Source: SBBV01 sp036555425 (GTDB lineage: Bacteria > Pseudomonadota > Alphaproteobacteria > Bin65). Taken from it: a stretch of DNA of 41,246 nucleotides. The notes under the pieces are model-generated. The model did not search any database. It was not told where the DNA came from and was given only the letters and a program-made list of their open reading frames with translations. The stretch's first letter is position 1; every line of letters starts with the position of its first letter. Both the position numbers and the translations under genes were made by a program. Shown here one piece after another: positions 7,995-16,264 of this stretch. The stretch is taken from contig DATBLL010000124.1 in assembly GCA_036555425.1 (NCBI GenBank), positions 1 to 41,246 on the forward strand, given 5' to 3'.

Positions 7995-8940
7995 CGGCCT
8001 GCGCGGGCGGCACTTCCTCGACCTCGACCGGATCGCGCCCGCCGAGCTTCGCCGCATGCTGGATTGGGCGGCCGCCTACAAGGGCGGCCGTCCGCCGGCC
8101 GGCGCGGCCAAGCCCTTCGCCGGCAAATCGATGGCGATGATCTTCGAGAAGCCGTCGACGCGCACCCGCGTCTCGTTCGAGCTGGCGATGAAGCAGCTGG
8201 GCGGCGACGCAGTCGTGCTCGAGCGCGGCTCGAGCCAGCTGGGGCGCGGTGAGACCATCGCCGACACGGCGCGCGTCCTCTCGCGCTATGTCGACGCGAT
8301 CATGGTGCGCACCACCAAGGAGGAAAAGCTCCACGATCTCGCGGCCGCCGCCACCGTGCCGGTCATCAACGGACTCACCGACCGCACGCATCCCTGCCAA
8401 CTTATGGCCGACGTGATGACGTTCGAGGAGCATCAGGGGCCCATCAAGGGCCGCGTCGTGGCCTGGAGCGGCGACGGCAACAACATGGCGACCTCGTGGA
8501 TCCACGCGGCGGTGCAGTTCGGCTTCGAGCTGCGCCTCGCGTGTCCGCCGGAGCTGCCGCCGCCCGCCGACGTCGTCGCCTGGGCCAAGCAGAGGGGCGG
8601 CAGGATCACGGTCACGAGCGCGGTCGAGGAGGCGGTCAAGGGCGCCGATTGCGTCGTCACCGATGTGTGGGTGTCGATGGGCGAACACGAGCCCACGAAT
8701 CAACACAATCTGCTGCGACCCTATCAGGTAGACGAGCGCGTGATGGCGCTCGCGAAGAAGGACGCGATCTTCATGCATTGCCTGCCCGCGCATCGCGGCG
8801 AGGAAGTGACGGCGGCGGTCATCGACGGGCGGCAGTCGGTGGTCTGGGACGAGGCCGAGAACCGCCTTCACGCGCAGAAGGGCATCCTCGCCTGGTGCCT
8901 GATGCCCGACGGCTGGGCACCGCAGGGATCGGGCCGATGA
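7981..8940 (+). CDS. argF: Ornithine carbamoyltransferase
   Basis: This 319-residue enzyme condenses ornithine with carbamoyl phosphate to give citrulline. The carbamoyl-phosphate motif is FEKPSTRTRVSFE, the ornithine-side motif is HPCQLMAD, and the C-terminal catalytic motif is FMHCLPAHRGEEV with its Cys and Arg. The SMG loop appears as VWVSMGEHEP. The GTG start overlaps argD, with GGAGAAGG just upstream inside argD. The stop overlaps the next start as ATGA. Length and motifs match a catabolically unspecialised biosynthetic OTC. The argD-argF-hslO order is common in Alphaproteobacteria. Confidence 0.96.
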   Translation: MPRDNGLRGRHFLDLDRIAPAELRRMLDWAAAYKGGRPPAGAAKPFAGKSMAMIFEKPSTRTRVSFELAMKQLGGDAVVLERGSSQLGRGETIADTARVLSRYVDAIMVRTTKEEKLHDLAAAATVPVINGLTDRTHPCQLMADVMTFEEHQGPIKGRVVAWSGDGNNMATSWIHAAVQFGFELRLACPPELPPPADVVAWAKQRGGRITVTSAVEEAVKGADCVVTDVWVSMGEHEPTNQHNLLRPYQVDERVMALAKKDAIFMHCLPAHRGEEVTAAVIDGRQSVVWDEAENRLHAQKGILAWCLMPDGWAPQGSGR

Positions 8941-9908
8941 CTCTGGGCGGAGCGCCCCGCCTCGACCTCACGCTGGCGCCGGACGACGACGCGATCCAGC
9001 CCTTCATGATCGAGGATCTGCGGCTGCGCGGGCGCCTGGTGCGCCTCGGGCCCGCGGTCGATGCGATCGTCACGCGCCACGACTATCCGCTGCCGGTCGC
9101 GTCCCTCCTGGCCGAGACGCTGGTGCTCGCCTGCACGCTGGCCAACACGATCAAATACGACGGCATCTTCACGCTGCAGGCGCAGGGCGACGGGCCAGTG
9201 CGCGTGCTCGTCGCCGACGTCACCTCGGCCGGCCATGTGCGGGCCTATGCCGGGCTCGACCGTGCGCGCTTCGACGAGCTGAAGCCCACCGCGCCCGAGA
9301 ATCCGGTGCCGCGCTATTTGGGCGCTGGCCATCTCGCCTTCACCGTCGATCAGGGTCCGCACACCGAGCGCTATCAGGGCATCGTCGATCTCGCCGGCGC
9401 CACGCTCGCCGCCTGCGCGCAGCACTATTTCCGCCAGTCCGAGCAGATCGAGACCGTGATCCACCTCGCGGTCGGGCAGCGCGCCGGCAAATGGCGCGCG
9501 GGCGCTCTCATGGTCCAGCGCCTGCCGTGCGATCAGACCGATTTCGGCACCGCCTGGAACATGGAAAGCTTCGCCGAGGAAGAGCGCGAGGACGGTTGGC
9601 GCCACGTCGCCGCCCTCGTCGGCTCGGTCAAGGACGCGGAGCTGCTCGATCCCGCGCTTGCCGCCCCGCAGCTCCTCTATCGCCTGTTCCACGAAGACGG
9701 CGTTCGCATCTACCGCCGCCGGCCGATCGCCGACCGCTGCCGCTGCTCGCGGGAGCGGGCCGGAAATACGCTGCGTATGCTGGAGCGGCACGAGCTCGAC
9801 GCGGCGAAGATCGACGGCGCCGTCGTCGTCACCTGCCAATTCTGCAACCGCCATGAACGTTTCGACGACCGCGACCTCGATGCGCTGTTCGCCGCCCCGG
9901 CGCGGTAG
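8937..9908 (+). CDS. hslO: Hsp33 redox-regulated chaperone
   Basis: This 323-residue cytoplasmic holdase is activated by oxidation. The N-terminal domain contains LLAETLVLACTLANTIKYDG and ends in a linker. The C-terminal zinc switch is CRC (in RCRCSRERAG) followed after 29 residues by CQFC, matching the CxC-x27-32-CxxC pattern of Hsp33. On peroxide or heat stress the four cysteines release zinc and form disulfides. The ATG overlaps the argF TGA (ATGA), so it is translationally coupled to the arginine genes. This is a recurrent alphaproteobacterial arrangement without a known metabolic reason. Confidence 0.95.
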   Translation: MTLGGAPRLDLTLAPDDDAIQPFMIEDLRLRGRLVRLGPAVDAIVTRHDYPLPVASLLAETLVLACTLANTIKYDGIFTLQAQGDGPVRVLVADVTSAGHVRAYAGLDRARFDELKPTAPENPVPRYLGAGHLAFTVDQGPHTERYQGIVDLAGATLAACAQHYFRQSEQIETVIHLAVGQRAGKWRAGALMVQRLPCDQTDFGTAWNMESFAEEEREDGWRHVAALVGSVKDAELLDPALAAPQLLYRLFHEDGVRIYRRRPIADRCRCSRERAGNTLRMLERHELDAAKIDGAVVVTCQFCNRHERFDDRDLDALFAAPAR

Positions 9909-10491
9909 GCGCGGCGTCTTGGCGGCGCTCGCCGCGTTGGCGCTCGTGGCCGCGGCCGGCGGCGTTCGCGCTGAGCGGGTCAAAGAGCCCCCGCCGGCGC
10001 CGAGCCTGCCGCAATTCAAATTGGCCGTCGCCGAGATCCAGATCGTGCCCGCCTACGCGGCGTCGCCGGGCACCACGGCCGAGGCGGCCGTGCCCTTCGC
10101 GCCCAAGACTGCGCTCGAGCTCTGGGCCAAGACCCATGTGCAGGCGGTGGGCCGCCAGTGGCAGGCCTGGATCGTGATCCGCGACGCCAGCATCAGCGCC
10201 AAGAAAGTGCCGGCGAAGACGAGCTCGTGGCGCGACTGGTTCCGCCGCCAGCCGGTCGAGCGCTACGACGCCGTGCTCGAGCTGGAGCTCCAGATCCGCG
10301 ACGACGCCGGCCGCATCCGCGCGCAAACCGTGGCGCGCGCCACCCATGCGCGCTTCCTGATGGACGACTACCGCGACTACCGCCGGGAACGCACGGCCGA
10401 GCTCCAGGCGCTCACCGACGAAGTCATCGCCGCCGCGCTCAGGCGGCTCGAGGCGGAGCTGCGCGCGAACCTCGCGCGCTGGGTGCGGTAG
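9853..10491 (+). CDS. Exported protein of unknown function, downstream of hslO
   Basis: This is a protein of about 212 residues with a twin-arginine-like basic start (RRGRRG), a hydrophobic core (VLAALAALALVAAAGGVRA) and likely cleavage after VRA. The mature part is mixed alpha/beta with a charged C-terminal helix (TAELQALTDEVIAAALRRLEAE). No catalytic motif or cysteines are evident in the mature part. The start is uncertain: ATG 9853 overlaps hslO by 56 bp, while ATG 9880 gives a tidier signal peptide. Neither has a clear ribosome site, so coupling to hslO translation is likely. I do not recognise the family. Confidence 0.7.
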   Translation: MNVSTTATSMRCSPPRRGRRGVLAALAALALVAAAGGVRAERVKEPPPAPSLPQFKLAVAEIQIVPAYAASPGTTAEAAVPFAPKTALELWAKTHVQAVGRQWQAWIVIRDASISAKKVPAKTSSWRDWFRRQPVERYDAVLELELQIRDDAGRIRAQTVARATHARFLMDDYRDYRRERTAELQALTDEVIAAALRRLEAELRANLARWVR

Positions 10492-10502
10492 ACCGCGGAG
10501 CG

Positions 10503-10667
10503 CCCTCACTTCCCATCGCCGCGCGAAGAGCGCGTCGAAGGGCCCCTTCTCTCGCACTTCGTGGGCGCGAAAAGAATGCACGCGGGGCGATTTTTTTTCT
10601 CTCTCCCGCGGAGCGGGAGAGAAGGGGCCCGTCACCGCGCTGCTTGCGCGGTGATGGGAAGTGAGGG
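10503..10667. repeat. Complex palindromic repeat, CCCTCACTTCCC-ended (copy A)
   Basis: The element starts with CCCTCACTTCCCATC and ends with GATGGGAAGTGAGGG, a perfect 15-bp terminal inverted match. The halves also match internally around GGGCCCCTTCTCTC, and a central hairpin CTCTCCCGC-GGA-GCGGGAGAG lies near 10600-10622. It sits between convergent genes (the exported protein and argE) and may end both transcripts. Length and ends match the copy at 13512-13677. Confidence 0.85.
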
Positions 10668-10676
10668 TCGTCGCCG

Positions 10677-11846
10677 TCAGAACTCCGGGCTTCCCGCCGC
10701 CCACGCCTTGAGCTTGCCCAAGAACGCCGCGCACTGCGCGAGCTGGTCGACCGCCACGAATTCGTCGGGCTTGTGCGCTTGTTCGATGTCGCCGGGGCCG
10801 CAGACGACGACGGAGATGCCGCTCCTCTGGAAGTGGCCGGCTTCGGTGCCGTAGGCGACGGTGCCGCTGCGATTGGAGCCGGTGAGCTTTCGGGCCAAAG
10901 CTTCGGCGATGGAGTTGGGCTCGGGGGCGAGGCCCGGGCCGCCGGCCAGCTGGATCAGCTCGGCATCGGCGCCCGGATGCTTCTTCTTGAGCGCCGGACG
11001 CAGCTCGTGTTCGACATAGGCGCGGATGCGCTGGCCGAGCGCCACGGCGTCGGTGCTCGGCAGTGGGCGGAATTCCCAATCGATCGTGCACTGGCCGGGC
11101 ACGATGTTCATCGCCTGGCCGCCCTGGATCTTGCCGACGTTGATCGTCGTGAATGGCGGCTCGAACGAGGGGTCTTTCACGCCCGCGCGCAGCTCCTGGG
11201 CGAGCGCTTGCAGATATTCGATGAAGCGCGAGGCCGCGAAGATGGCGCTCACCGCCTCCTCGATGCGCGAGGAATGCGCCTCGACGCCGGTGAAGATCGC
11301 GCGCCAGGCGGCGAGGCCCTTATGGCCGGTGACGACGCGCATCATCGTCGGCTCGCCGACGATGGCGGCGCGCGGCTTGGGCAGGTCGCGCGCGAGCCGG
11401 GCCAGCAGATGCGGCACGCCGATGCAGCCCACCTCCTCGTCGTAGGAGAAGGCGAGGTGGATCGGCGTCTTCAATTTCGCCGCGTGGAAATCCGGCACGG
11501 CCGCGAGCGCGCAGGCGATGAAGCCCTTCATGTCGGCGGTGCCGCGGCCGTAAAGCCGGCCGTCGCGCCGCGTCATGTGGAAGGGCTCGCTCGACCAGGC
11601 CTGGCCCTCGACCGGCACCACGTCGGTGTGGCCCGAAAGCACGACGCCGCCCGGCCGCTTCGGCCCCACCGTGGCATAGAGATTGGCCTTGGTGCCTTCC
11701 TCGTTGGGCACGAGGACGCTCTCGACGCCGTGCCGCGTGAGGTAGTCGCGCACCCAATGGATGAGCGCCATGTTGCTCCGCGCCGAAACGGTGTCGAACC
11801 GGATCAGCGCCTCCAAAATCTCGTGCACGCGGTCCAAATCGCTCAC
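10677..11846 (-). CDS. argE: Acetylornithine deacetylase (M20 family)
   Basis: This 389-residue metallohydrolase removes acetate from N-acetylornithine. Metal and catalytic motifs are LSGHTDVVPVEGQ (His, Asp), YGRGTADMKGF (bridging Asp), YDEEVGCIG (catalytic Glu and metal Glu), AIVGEPT, and a C-terminal GTEAGHFQRSG histidine. A dimerisation domain lies at about 180-290. The GTG at 11846 is chosen because everything upstream in frame is encoded by an intergenic repeat (11860-11959), which a longer start would translate as about 13 unrelated residues. The ribosome site is weak. It is convergent with the argD operon, giving two of three late arginine steps here plus this deacetylase. Confidence 0.92.
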   Translation of the reverse strand: MSDLDRVHEILEALIRFDTVSARSNMALIHWVRDYLTRHGVESVLVPNEEGTKANLYATVGPKRPGGVVLSGHTDVVPVEGQAWSSEPFHMTRRDGRLYGRGTADMKGFIACALAAVPDFHAAKLKTPIHLAFSYDEEVGCIGVPHLLARLARDLPKPRAAIVGEPTMMRVVTGHKGLAAWRAIFTGVEAHSSRIEEAVSAIFAASRFIEYLQALAQELRAGVKDPSFEPPFTTINVGKIQGGQAMNIVPGQCTIDWEFRPLPSTDAVALGQRIRAYVEHELRPALKKKHPGADAELIQLAGGPGLAPEPNSIAEALARKLTGSNRSGTVAYGTEAGHFQRSGISVVVCGPGDIEQAHKPDEFVAVDQLAQCAAFLGKLKAWAAGSPEF

Positions 11847-11859
11847 CCCGAAAAAAGAT

Positions 11860-11959
11860 TCACGACCAAGACACGAAGACACCAAGAAGCAACGGAATTA
11901 CCGGCCTCTGGCCGGAGAAAAATTCTTGGCGTCTTGGTGCCTCCGCGTCTTGGTGGTGA
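11860..11959. repeat. CCAAGACACGAAG / CTTGGTG inverted repeat (copy E1)
   Basis: The left arm 11860-11888 contains ACGACCAAGACACGAAGAC and ACCAAGAA. The right arm 11923-11959 contains TTCTTGGCGTCTTGGTG and CGTCTTGGTGGTGA. A perfect CCGGCC-TCT-GGCCGG hairpin (11901-11915) sits in the middle. It fills the gap between argE and trkH and abuts the argE start. A close relative lies at 32505-32610. Confidence 0.85.
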
Positions 11960-11996
11960 TTCTTTCTTCTTTCCTGCTCCTGTTTCACCTCATCGA

Positions 11997-13445
11997 TCAC
12001 GCCCGCCAGAATCCGCCCCAGAACAGCACGAAGACCGTGAACACTTCCAGCCGCCCGATCAACATGGCGAAGGAGCATAGCCACTTGGCGCCGTCGGGCA
12101 GGCCGGCATAGTTGCCGCTGGGGCCGATCTCGGGGCCGAAGGCGGCGCCGACATTGCCGAGGATCGTGGCGGCGCCCGAGAGCGCCGAGACGAGATCGAT
12201 GCCGAACGCGGCCAGCGCCAGCGCCAGACCCGCGAAGGTGAACGCGAACAGGAAGAAGAAGCCCATCACCGCCGAGGCCACGTCGTCGGTCACGGGCTGG
12301 CGGTTGTAATGCGGCACGAACACGCCGTGCGGCTGCACCAGCTTCGCGATCTGTGCGCGGAACACCTGATAGGCGATCTGGAAGCGGAAGATCTTGATGC
12401 CGCAGGCGGTCGAGCCGGCGCAGCCGCCCACGAACATCAGCAGGAACAGGATCGTGAGCGCGAAGCCGCCCCATTGGCGGAAATCGCTGCCGACGAGGCC
12501 GGTGCCGGAGAGGATCGAGGTCACGGTGAAAACCGCGTGCGTGGCCGCGGCCTCGGCCGCCTCGCTGCGCCCGAGCCAGAGCCAGAGAAAGACGGCGGCG
12601 GCGAACGCCGCGAGGATGCCGAGGAAGCCGTGCACCTGCGCGTCGAGCACGAGGCGGCGCCAGCGCCCGCGCAGCGCCTCGACATAAAGCACGAAGGGAA
12701 GGCTGCCGAAGATCATCGCCGCGACGAGGATCCACGGGATCCAGGCGCCGGCGAAGGCCCCGATCTGCGCATCGCGCGTCGAGAAGCCGCCGGTCGAGAT
12801 CGCCGTCATCGCATGCAGCACGGCGTCGAAGCGCGGCATGCCGGCGCTCCAGAGCGCCGCCGCCGTCAATGCCGTCGCGATCGTGTAGAGGCCGCCCGTG
12901 GCCGACACCACTTCGGCCGCGCGCGGCAGCAGGCGCTCGGGCGTGTCGATGCCCTCGGCGCGGAAGATCTGCATGCCGCCGATATGCAGCATCGGCAGCA
13001 CCGAGCTCGAGACGACGACGAAGGCGAGCCCGCCGATCCAATTGAGCATCGCGCGCCAGACGAGGATGCCGGGCGGGGCGAGATCGACGGAGGGCAGCGT
13101 CGTGGCGCCGGTCGAGGTCAGGCCCGACATGCTCTCGAAGAAGGCGTCGGTGAAGGAAAGCCCGAGCTGCGAAAGCCAGAAGGGCAACGCGCCGAAGCCG
13201 GCGGCGGCGAGCCAGCTCGAGGCGGTCAGGAGGAACGCCTCGCGCAAGCCCAACCGGCGCCCCTCGCGCCGCGTCGCCAGCATGAGGCTGCCGCCGACGA
13301 AGAGCGCGATACCCGCCGCGGTGACGAACGCAAACCAGTCGCGGTCGCCCGCCATGGCGTCGATGAGCGCAGGCACCGTCATCGCCACCGCGAAGCCGGT
13401 CAGGAGCAGGCCGACATAAAAGAGAACTTGGCGGAAATCGAGCAA
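11997..13445 (-). CDS. trkH: TrkH-type potassium transporter subunit
   Basis: This 482-residue polytopic membrane protein has the four pore loops of the Trk/Ktr/HKT family in order: SMSGLTSTGATTL, AISTGGFSTRD, SILSGTGLVGSDF and ILGNVGAAFGPEIG. The glycine in each selectivity loop is visible. TrkH forms the K+-conducting dimer gated by cytoplasmic TrkA, which is not in this window. The start is a TTG at 13445 with no clear ribosome site; no in-frame ATG or GTG precedes the first membrane helix. It is separated from argE and folE by two unrelated repeat elements, so it is probably expressed alone. Confidence 0.93.
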   Translation of the reverse strand: MLDFRQVLFYVGLLLTGFAVAMTVPALIDAMAGDRDWFAFVTAAGIALFVGGSLMLATRREGRRLGLREAFLLTASSWLAAAGFGALPFWLSQLGLSFTDAFFESMSGLTSTGATTLPSVDLAPPGILVWRAMLNWIGGLAFVVVSSSVLPMLHIGGMQIFRAEGIDTPERLLPRAAEVVSATGGLYTIATALTAAALWSAGMPRFDAVLHAMTAISTGGFSTRDAQIGAFAGAWIPWILVAAMIFGSLPFVLYVEALRGRWRRLVLDAQVHGFLGILAAFAAAVFLWLWLGRSEAAEAAATHAVFTVTSILSGTGLVGSDFRQWGGFALTILFLLMFVGGCAGSTACGIKIFRFQIAYQVFRAQIAKLVQPHGVFVPHYNRQPVTDDVASAVMGFFFLFAFTFAGLALALAAFGIDLVSALSGAATILGNVGAAFGPEIGPSGNYAGLPDGAKWLCSFAMLIGRLEVFTVFVLFWGGFWRA

Positions 13446-13511
13446 GGAGGGACGCGGCGCCTGGCGGAGGGGCGCCGACTATAGGGGGCGCCCCGCGAGC
13501 GAGCCAGCCGG

Positions 13512-13677
13512 CCCTCACTTCCCATGCAACGCCTTTGGCGTTGCCTGGGCCTCTTCTCTCCCACTTCGCGGGAGAGAGAAGCAAGCGAGAGACGCGCCCA
13601 TCATTTCCTCTCCCGATGGGAAAGGAGGGGCCCGTTCGCCGTGCGCGCCCTGGCGCGTGGCGAATGGGAGGTGAGGG
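13512..13677. repeat. Complex palindromic repeat, CCCTCACTTCCC-ended (copy B)
   Basis: It begins CCCTCACTTCCCATGCAACG and ends CGAATGGGAGGTGAGGG. Internal hairpins include GCAACGCC-TTT-GGCGTTGC near 13525-13543 and CTCTCCC/GGGAGAG arms. It is almost exactly as long as copy A, with the same ends but different inner loops. It lies between trkH and folE, which are transcribed in the same direction. Confidence 0.85.
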
Positions 13678-13685
13678 CAGAACGA

Positions 13686-14336
13686 CTACGGTGCTGCCAC
13701 GCGGCGCATGGCGGGATCGCCGACCATGGCGAGGAATTCGCGGCGCGTGGCCTGGTCGTTGCGGAAGGCGCCGAGCATGCGGCTCGTCACCATGGTGACG
13801 CCGGGCTTGTGCACGCCGCGTGTCGTCATGCAGTGGTGGGTCGCCTCGACGATGACGGCGGCGCCCTTCGGCTGCAGCACGCGGTCGAGCGCGTTGGCGA
13901 TCTGCGCCGTCATTTTCTCCTGGATCTGGAGCCGGCGCGAGAACACCTCGATGAGGCGCGCCAGCTTGCTGATGCCGACGACGCGGCGGTCGGGGAGATA
14001 CGCCACGTGCGCGCGCCCGATGATCGGCGCCACATGGTGCTCGCAATGCGATTCGAAGCGGATGTCGGTCAGCACCACCATCTCGTCATAGCCTTCGGTT
14101 TCGGTGAAGGTGCGCTCAAGGAAGGCTTCGGGGTCTTCCTTGTAGCCGGCGAACCACTCGCTATAGGCGTTGACGACGCGCCGCGGCGTCTCGCGCAGGC
14201 CTTCGCGGTTGGGATCGTCGCCGGCCCAGCGCAGCAGCACGCGCACGGCCTCTTCGGCCTCCTCGCGCGACGGCAGCGGCGCGCCCGAAGGGTTGCGCGC
14301 GGCTTGAGGCAGCTTGGCCGATTTGATCACCGTCAT
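13686..14336 (-). CDS. folE: GTP cyclohydrolase I
   Basis: This 216-residue enzyme converts GTP to dihydroneopterin triphosphate, the first step of tetrahydrofolate synthesis. The T-fold is shown by GLRETPRRVVNAY, the zinc ligands by FESHCEHHVAPIIG (Cys, His) and THHCMTTRGVHKPG (Cys), and the substrate motif by GISKLARLIEVFSRRLQIQE. Its presence shows the organism uses the zinc type IA enzyme. The ATG follows GAGAGGAGAGAG. The neighbouring apaG starts 30 bp upstream on the same strand, so the two may be co-transcribed. Confidence 0.96.
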   Translation of the reverse strand: MTVIKSAKLPQAARNPSGAPLPSREEAEEAVRVLLRWAGDDPNREGLRETPRRVVNAYSEWFAGYKEDPEAFLERTFTETEGYDEMVVLTDIRFESHCEHHVAPIIGRAHVAYLPDRRVVGISKLARLIEVFSRRLQIQEKMTAQIANALDRVLQPKGAAVIVEATHHCMTTRGVHKPGVTMVTSRMLGAFRNDQATRREFLAMVGDPAMRRVAAP

Positions 14337-14366
14337 CCGCTCTCTCCTCTCGCCCCGGCGGGCCGC

Positions 14367-14759
14367 TCAGTGAATCCGCCGCGCCACATGCGGGCTGTCG
14401 AGCGAAAACATCGGGATTCGCACCTCGAAGCGCGAGCCGTCCGGCCGCTCCATCTCGTAGGTTCCCACCATGAAACCGGACGGCGTGCGCAGGGGGCAGC
14501 CGCTGGTGTACTCGAAGGCTTCGCCGGGCTTCAATACCGGCTGCTCGCCGACCACGCCCGGCCCCTTCACCTCTTCGAGCTTGCCGCGCGCGTCGGTGAT
14601 CTTCCAGTGCCGGTTCAGAAGCTGCACCGTCTCGCTGCCGCGGTTCTCGATGCGGACCTTGTAGGCCCAGACGTATTTCTCCTCCGCCGGGGAGGATTGC
14701 TCCTCGACGAAGACCGGGCGGACGGTGACGGTGATGTGGTCGGTGGTTTCGGAGAACAT
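14367..14759 (-). CDS. apaG: ApaG (DUF525) domain protein
   Basis: This 130-residue fibronectin-III-like beta-sandwich protein has the family signatures VRPVFVEEQSSP, YVWAYKVRIENRGSETVQLLNRHW, the glycine motif VKGPGVVGEQPVLKPGE, and YTSGCPLRTPSGFMVGTY. ApaG proteins bind pyrophosphate-containing ligands and are often near folate or RNA-maturation genes; the biochemical role is unsettled. ATG at 14759 begins the conserved domain. An extension upstream would add a Pro/Arg-rich tract with no family support. It precedes folE on the same strand. Confidence 0.93.
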   Translation of the reverse strand: MFSETTDHITVTVRPVFVEEQSSPAEEKYVWAYKVRIENRGSETVQLLNRHWKITDARGKLEEVKGPGVVGEQPVLKPGEAFEYTSGCPLRTPSGFMVGTYEMERPDGSRFEVRIPMFSLDSPHVARRIH

Positions 14760-14845
14760 GCTTTCCGGTGGCCGCGGCCGCCGGGGCCGGGGCACGGCAG
14801 AGGAATTTAGGGCCGGCGGCGGGCGAGTCCAGCCCCGCGCGCCGC

Positions 14846-16150
14846 TCAGTCAAGGACAATGTCGACGCGGCGGAAGCGGGCTTCGTTTTCGTCCGCGAGC
14901 GCCGCGCGCTGCAGCAGGCGGATGCGCTCGGCCGGCACGCCCAGCGCCGCGAGCGCGGCGGCGACCTCTTCGGCGCGGCGCCAGGCTTGGCGCGCCTCGA
15001 CGGCCGTGCGTCCGCGCGGCGAGGCCAGCGCCGAGACCGAGACGATGGCGTTGCGCTCGAGCGCCTCGCGCGCGGCGCGCGCGACCTTGTCGCGTTCGGC
15101 GTGCGAGAGCGAAAGGCGGTCATAGCCGAACCGCACCGCGATGGTTTCGCTCTGCGATCCCGCGCCGTCCTCGATCCGGCGCATCGCGTCGATGAATTCG
15201 CCGCGGCACTTGGCGGCGGCCGCAGCGCCGGCGCGCTCGGCGGCGCGCTCGACCCAGCAATCGAAGCGCGCCAGCGCGATCGCGGCGGCGACCGCGTTCG
15301 GGCCGGCGCGGTGCTTCTCCAACGCGAGCGCGAGCCGGATGCGCCACAGCGAAAGTTCGTGCAGCTCGTCGCGCTCGATGCCGAACCAGCGCTCGAGCTC
15401 CTCGGGCTCGATCGGCCCCTGCGCCTCGGCGGCGCGCAACCCCTTGTCGGCGAAGTGCCGCGCATCGATCTGGTCGCCTTCGCCCGCGGCCTTGTAGTTC
15501 GCGTAGGCGAGGAATTCGCGCGCGACGCGGCGATGGAACGCGTCCCGCGTCTTGAGCGGCAGCAGCAATTCCTCGAGCGCGACGGTGGCGGCGTAGAAGC
15601 GCTCCTCGCACGCGCCGATCGCGGCGGCGTCGCGGCGCAGCGCCGCGCGCAGCGCCCAGCACTCGAGCGCGGTCTGCGCGGCGGCGGCCTGGCGCGGATA
15701 GGCTTCGCGCGCCGACAGGCCGTAGAGGCGGAGGAGGCGGAGACGCGCCTCGTCGATCGCGACGCCGGTCGGCCCGTCGAGGCCGAACGAGGCGGGGCGC
15801 TCGGGCTCCGGCCAGATGCGCTGGTCGAGCGCCTTCAAGTTGCGGTCGAGCAGCGTGCGGTCGAAATCGGCGCCGGGGGTATCGCCTTCCGCGCGCGCGA
15901 GATCGACATAGGCATCGCGCAGCGCGAGCGAGAAGCCGACATACGGCGCCTCGTCGGCCGATGCGTTCACCGGCGTGGTGCCGATCGGCGCATTGGCCGG
16001 ATTGCTCACGAACTGGACGAGCGCCGTCGCCGCCAGCGTGGCGCAGAAGAAGCGCAGGCTGACGAAGCGCTTCCAGCGCACGCGGCGCAGCGCGGTCCAC
16101 GCGGCGATAAATCTTGCGCCGGCGGCGTTCACCGGTCGCGGGCCTCCCAT
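14846..16150 (-). CDS. OmpA-like C-terminal domain protein with N-terminal membrane anchor
   Basis: This protein of about 434 residues has a basic N-terminus, one membrane segment (FVSLRFFCATLAATALVQFV, ~29-48), then a long Ala/Arg/Glu-rich helical region with several Cys. It ends in a divergent OmpA-like peptidoglycan-binding domain: VRFGYDRLSLSHAERDKVAR, then ASPRGRTAVEARQAWRRAEEV, and a terminal FRRVDIVLD. The usual NxxLSxxRA motif is replaced by EARQAWRRAEEV, so peptidoglycan binding is uncertain. A GTG at 16132 preceded by GGGAGG is an alternative start. It likely tethers the inner membrane to the envelope; the middle region is not recognised. Confidence 0.7.
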   Translation of the reverse strand: MGGPRPVNAAGARFIAAWTALRRVRWKRFVSLRFFCATLAATALVQFVSNPANAPIGTTPVNASADEAPYVGFSLALRDAYVDLARAEGDTPGADFDRTLLDRNLKALDQRIWPEPERPASFGLDGPTGVAIDEARLRLLRLYGLSAREAYPRQAAAAQTALECWALRAALRRDAAAIGACEERFYAATVALEELLLPLKTRDAFHRRVAREFLAYANYKAAGEGDQIDARHFADKGLRAAEAQGPIEPEELERWFGIERDELHELSLWRIRLALALEKHRAGPNAVAAAIALARFDCWVERAAERAGAAAAAKCRGEFIDAMRRIEDGAGSQSETIAVRFGYDRLSLSHAERDKVARAAREALERNAIVSVSALASPRGRTAVEARQAWRRAEEVAAALAALGVPAERIRLLQRAALADENEARFRRVDIVLD

Positions 16151-16264
16151 CGGCGCTCTGGCGCCCTACTCTAGCTCTCGGATCTCCGCCTAAGCCCTCG
16201 AAACGGCGCTTGCGCGCCGTCCCAATGGACGGCCCGAGTTTCCCCTGGTTCCCTTGAAATTAGG

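Noticed and set aside
11847..11885. Longer argE start giving an extra 13 residues
   Set aside because: Those residues come from the dispersed repeat; the M20 domain begins with the GTG at 11846.
10503..13677. CRISPR array
   Set aside because: The repeats are long inverted elements at separate sites, with no regularly spaced short direct repeats or cas genes.
11860..14046. Very long minus-strand open frame across trkH and folE
   Set aside because: Arg/Ala/Pro-rich composition typical of out-of-frame reading in GC-rich DNA; trkH and folE in other frames have full family motifs.
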